DNA from: Diplocarpon mali
Lineage: Eukaryota; Ascomycota; Leotiomycetes; Helotiales; Drepanopezizaceae
NCBI GenBank assembly: GCA_024741835.1
Contig: JAENRP010000442.1
Location: 8,921 to 30,486 of the forward strand
DNA: 21,566 bases
Direction: 5' to 3'
Numbering within the stretch: position 1 is the first letter of the stretch; the number at the start of each line of letters is the position of its first letter. Position numbers and translations under genes: made by a program. The notes beneath the pieces were generated by a model. That model ran no database searches. It saw only the letters and a list, made by a program, of their open reading frames with translations, and was not told the origin of the DNA. Positions 20,051 to 21,566 of this stretch are shown one piece after another.

Positions 20051-20606
20051 AGTGAATTTTTTGATTGTTTGCTCTTAAGAGTTGCGAATAGTGCTGATAA
20101 CTGTCGTGCTATATTTAGAGGTGGATTCTCAATAGTGGCAGAAGCTTGTAAAATTCTACTCTAATTATATATCTGAGCTCCCTTTATAGAAGTGCTTTGT
20201 GGCCACTTTAGGGGTATATTATATAAGCCAGTCCTTAGATGCCTCAGCGCCTGAGGCTCCTTATGGCGCAACAATTGCTCTAGGCAATAGCCTATGCTAG
20301 CGAAGCGAGGATATAGTAAATAAATTTTTTTCTTTTCGAATTGAAATTAAAGGTGAATTTCCATTTGTAAAATAGAATAGGTAAGGGGTCGAAAAAACGA
20401 GCTAATCTTATATTTAAAGGTCATTTTTCAGCTTTCTTTAAAAACTAAATTAGTAAGATCTAGGTGCTATATATAAGTTGCTTAAGGCAGTTTGTAATAA
20501 AAGTGTCGAGATTAAGAGATTAAGTTGCTTAAGGCAATTCAAAGTGACGATTCTAAAGGGGGTAGATATTAAGCTTCTTAGCAGAAGTTAAATAGATCTT
20601 TTCTTA
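20051..20606 (-). other. Copia 5' untranslated leader
   Basis: The leader lies between the LTR tail and the Gag ATG. Its LTR-proximal about 340 bp (to about 20265) match the gypsy-I leader. The Gag-proximal about 215 bp do not. The primer-binding site should lie at 20590-20606 on the minus strand, where it reads TAAGAAAAGATC. I recognise no tRNA match. Confidence 0.6.
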
Positions 20607-20676
20607 TATTACAACTTACTCTAAAGCGTATAGAGGGGCGATAATCGAGTAACGCTGACTATATTACCTTAAGAGG
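20265..20676 (-). repeat. LTR-tail and leader segment shared with gypsy-I
   Basis: The reverse complement aligns with 3761-4170 with only small gaps, including the duplicated TGCCTTAAGCAACT motif. See the gypsy-I entry. It may record a template switch between elements, or it may be a separate old fragment lying upstream of the copia Gag. Confidence 0.8.
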
Positions 20677-20800
20677 TATATGTCGTGCAGAATGGGCGGA
20701 GTCTCCACTTATTCTGGAGACCCTCCACGTGACTCTGCTAAGTCATAGACTCTCCCTTTTCTTTCCGAAGTCTCCTTATTATATATAGATTAGATAATAA
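20607..20800 (-). repeat. Copia 5' LTR (outer boundary uncertain)
   Basis: The inner end (20607) is set by alignment to the gypsy-I LTR end. From about 20676 outward the sequence is unlike gypsy-I. It includes a small hairpin GTCTCC/GGAGAC at 20701-20721. It keeps more CpA/TpG (for example CACGTGACT near 20727) than the internal copia DNA. No second copy in the window fixes the outer end; about 20800 is an estimate. Confidence 0.5.
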
Positions 20801-20849
20801 TATAATCAATCATCTTCCTTTACTTTTACAAGCCTCTTAAGCGATCTAA

Positions 20850-20943
20850 TAAAGGCCCTCCAGCCGACTGTACTATAGTTATAAGCCCTATGAGTACTTT
20901 AATATGCTTTCTCTTTATATACAACCGGCTAGAGGGCCCTTTA
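20850..20943. repeat. Imperfect palindrome with about 22-bp arms
   Basis: TAAAGGCCCTCCAGCCGACTGT (20850-20871) pairs with the reverse complement of 20921-20943, with about 50 bp of loop. Similarity may extend outward to CTCTTAA-type words on both sides. It could be a small foldback element or a structured leader of the ORF starting at 21082. Confidence 0.6.
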
Positions 20944-21081
20944 AGCTCTTAACCGACTTTTCGAGTATTTATAATAACTTAAAGGACCTTCATTTTTAAT
21001 TAACAAATTTCCAATTTCCGATCGAACCTTATTTGCAAACTCTATTTATATACTTAACCTTTTTACTAGACTCTATTTAAT

Positions 21082-21474
21082 ATGTCTAACTCTTTAAGTA
21101 TCTTTAAGCCTTACTTTAATACTTCTGCCTCTTAGGTGAAGTAGTTTAGTAAATATATATTCTTTGCTAAGCTTTATAATATTACTATTTTTGCCGATCT
21201 AAGACTCCTATTTAAGTCAATTATAGAAACTGAGCCTTAAGCTCCCTCTATATAGGAGCTTAAGGAATTAGAAACGGCTAACCTTCGTATAATATACGCA
21301 AGGTTATATAAAGAGTATATAGCAACTCTATCTGAATAGATTTACGCCCGCTTTCCCTTAGGAGATCTATTAAAAGCTCCTCCTCTATAGGCTTCTTATA
21401 AGGATATTAAGGATAAATATAAAATCCTAATAAAGGAGCACCATATGCGTAAGGTGTTGAATATAGAATCATAG
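21082..21474 (+). pseudogene. Short RIP-broken ORF, family not recognised (possible retrotransposon Gag N-terminus)
   Basis: From the ATG at 21082 (M-S-N-S-L-S-I-F-K-P-Y-F) frame 1 runs 130 codons to TAG at 21472, with six internal stops (four look like Trp sites, TAG). The translation is helical and charged, with K-Y-I-F-F-A-K-L-Y, L-Y-K-E-Y-I-A-T-L and K-D-K-Y-K-I-L-I-K-E-H-H. The Trp-spaced helices recall the start of a copia-type Gag, and the position behind a structured leader would fit. The frame ends where the TAGCTA repeats begin, so it may be cut off. Residual codon structure between stops supports past coding. Confidence 0.45.
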
Positions 21475-21566
21475 CTATACTAGCTAAGTAGGAATAGCTA
21501 AGGTGGAGTAGCTATACTAGCTAAGTTGGATTAGAAATCATAGCTATACTAAATTTAGCTATGAAC
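21469..21566. repeat. TAGCTA repeat block at the right edge
   Basis: CATAGCTATACTAGCTAAGT-GGA occurs at about 21470-21493 and again at 21509-21530. A third variant, CATAGCTATACTAAATTTAGCTATGAAC, closes the window (21539-21566). The motif is palindromic (TAGCTA) and inverted relative to the left edge. It may be a subterminal repeat of a DNA transposon or a dispersed minisatellite. Confidence 0.5.

Larger units (their letters stand above)
1..20800 (-). mobile_element. Ty1/copia retrotransposon, host of two nested gypsy insertions (3' end missing)
   Basis: The element reads right to left: 5' LTR (about 20607-20800), leader, Gag, protease, then integrase before reverse transcriptase and RNase H. 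Integrase before RT is the copia (Pseudoviridae) order. The body is split into three blocks, 18312-20800, 10711-10774 and about 120-3568, by two gypsy elements that each have a 5-bp target duplication. Joining the blocks with one copy of each duplication keeps one reading frame from the Gag ATG (20050) through RT. The RNase H region fades out toward position 120. No copy of the right-hand LTR is seen at the left, so the element continues past the window or is truncated. The exact right boundary is uncertain because no second LTR is available for comparison. Confidence 0.85.

Noticed and set aside
20265..20676. A second, inverted copy of gypsy-I
   Set aside because: Only the LTR tail and leader match. 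The neighbouring DNA on one side is copia Gag leader and on the other an unrelated LTR, with no gypsy Gag or Pol.
1..21566. CRISPR array, bacterial operon, tRNA or rRNA genes
   Set aside because: No regularly spaced repeats, ribosome binding sites, or tRNA/rRNA-like sequences were seen. Everything recognisable is eukaryotic retrotransposon sequence.

Overview
The window is a graveyard of LTR retrotransposons from a filamentous ascomycete (Pezizomycotina). I found no intact gene. Almost every inferred coding frame is broken by TAG or TAA codons at places where Trp or Gln is expected. CpA and TpG are strikingly rare and TpA is in excess. Cys, His and Gly codons at known motifs have become Tyr, Tyr and Arg. 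This is the signature of repeat-induced point mutation (RIP), which points to a Pezizomycotina fungus; I cannot name the species.

Layout. (1) The host element is a Ty1/copia retrotransposon on the minus strand. Its 5' LTR and leader are at the right (about 20051-20800), Gag and protease at 18312-20050, a short bridge at 10711-10774, and integrase, reverse transcriptase and RNase H at about 120-3568. Its 3' LTR is not in the window. (2) Two Ty3/gypsy chromoviruses on the plus strand are inserted independently into this copia. Gypsy-I (3569-10710, 262-bp LTRs, target duplication CATCT/TATCT) and gypsy-II (10775-18311, 307-bp LTRs, target duplication ATATT) landed 59 bp apart in host coordinates. 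With both removed and one copy of each target duplication kept, the copia Gag-Pol frame reads through both junctions without a shift. (3) The right flank (about 20800-21566) holds a palindrome, a short broken ORF of unknown family and TAGCTA-type repeats. A related but degenerate repeat lies at the left edge of the window.

How the parts worked. Both gypsy elements have Gag with a CCHC knuckle, then Pol in the -1 frame (protease, RT, RNase H, HHCC/DDE integrase, chromodomain), then an A3G9 polypurine tract. Neither has a recognisable tRNA primer site. In both, the sequence just after the 5' LTR is complementary to a stretch inside the LTR, which fits Tf1/sushi-type self-priming. Gypsy-II also carries, between pol and its 3' LTR, a GC-rich antisense ORF (17769 to 16776). 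Its product would have a Cys cluster, a poly-Asp run, a helical middle and an Ala/Gly/Arg-rich tail. This is the best candidate here for an undescribed function.

Two patterns are not explained by simple annotation. In both elements the paired LTRs show a polarity switch in RIP damage: the outer edge of each element is spared. Also, gypsy-I and the copia, from different superfamilies, share about 400 bp covering the LTR tail and leader.
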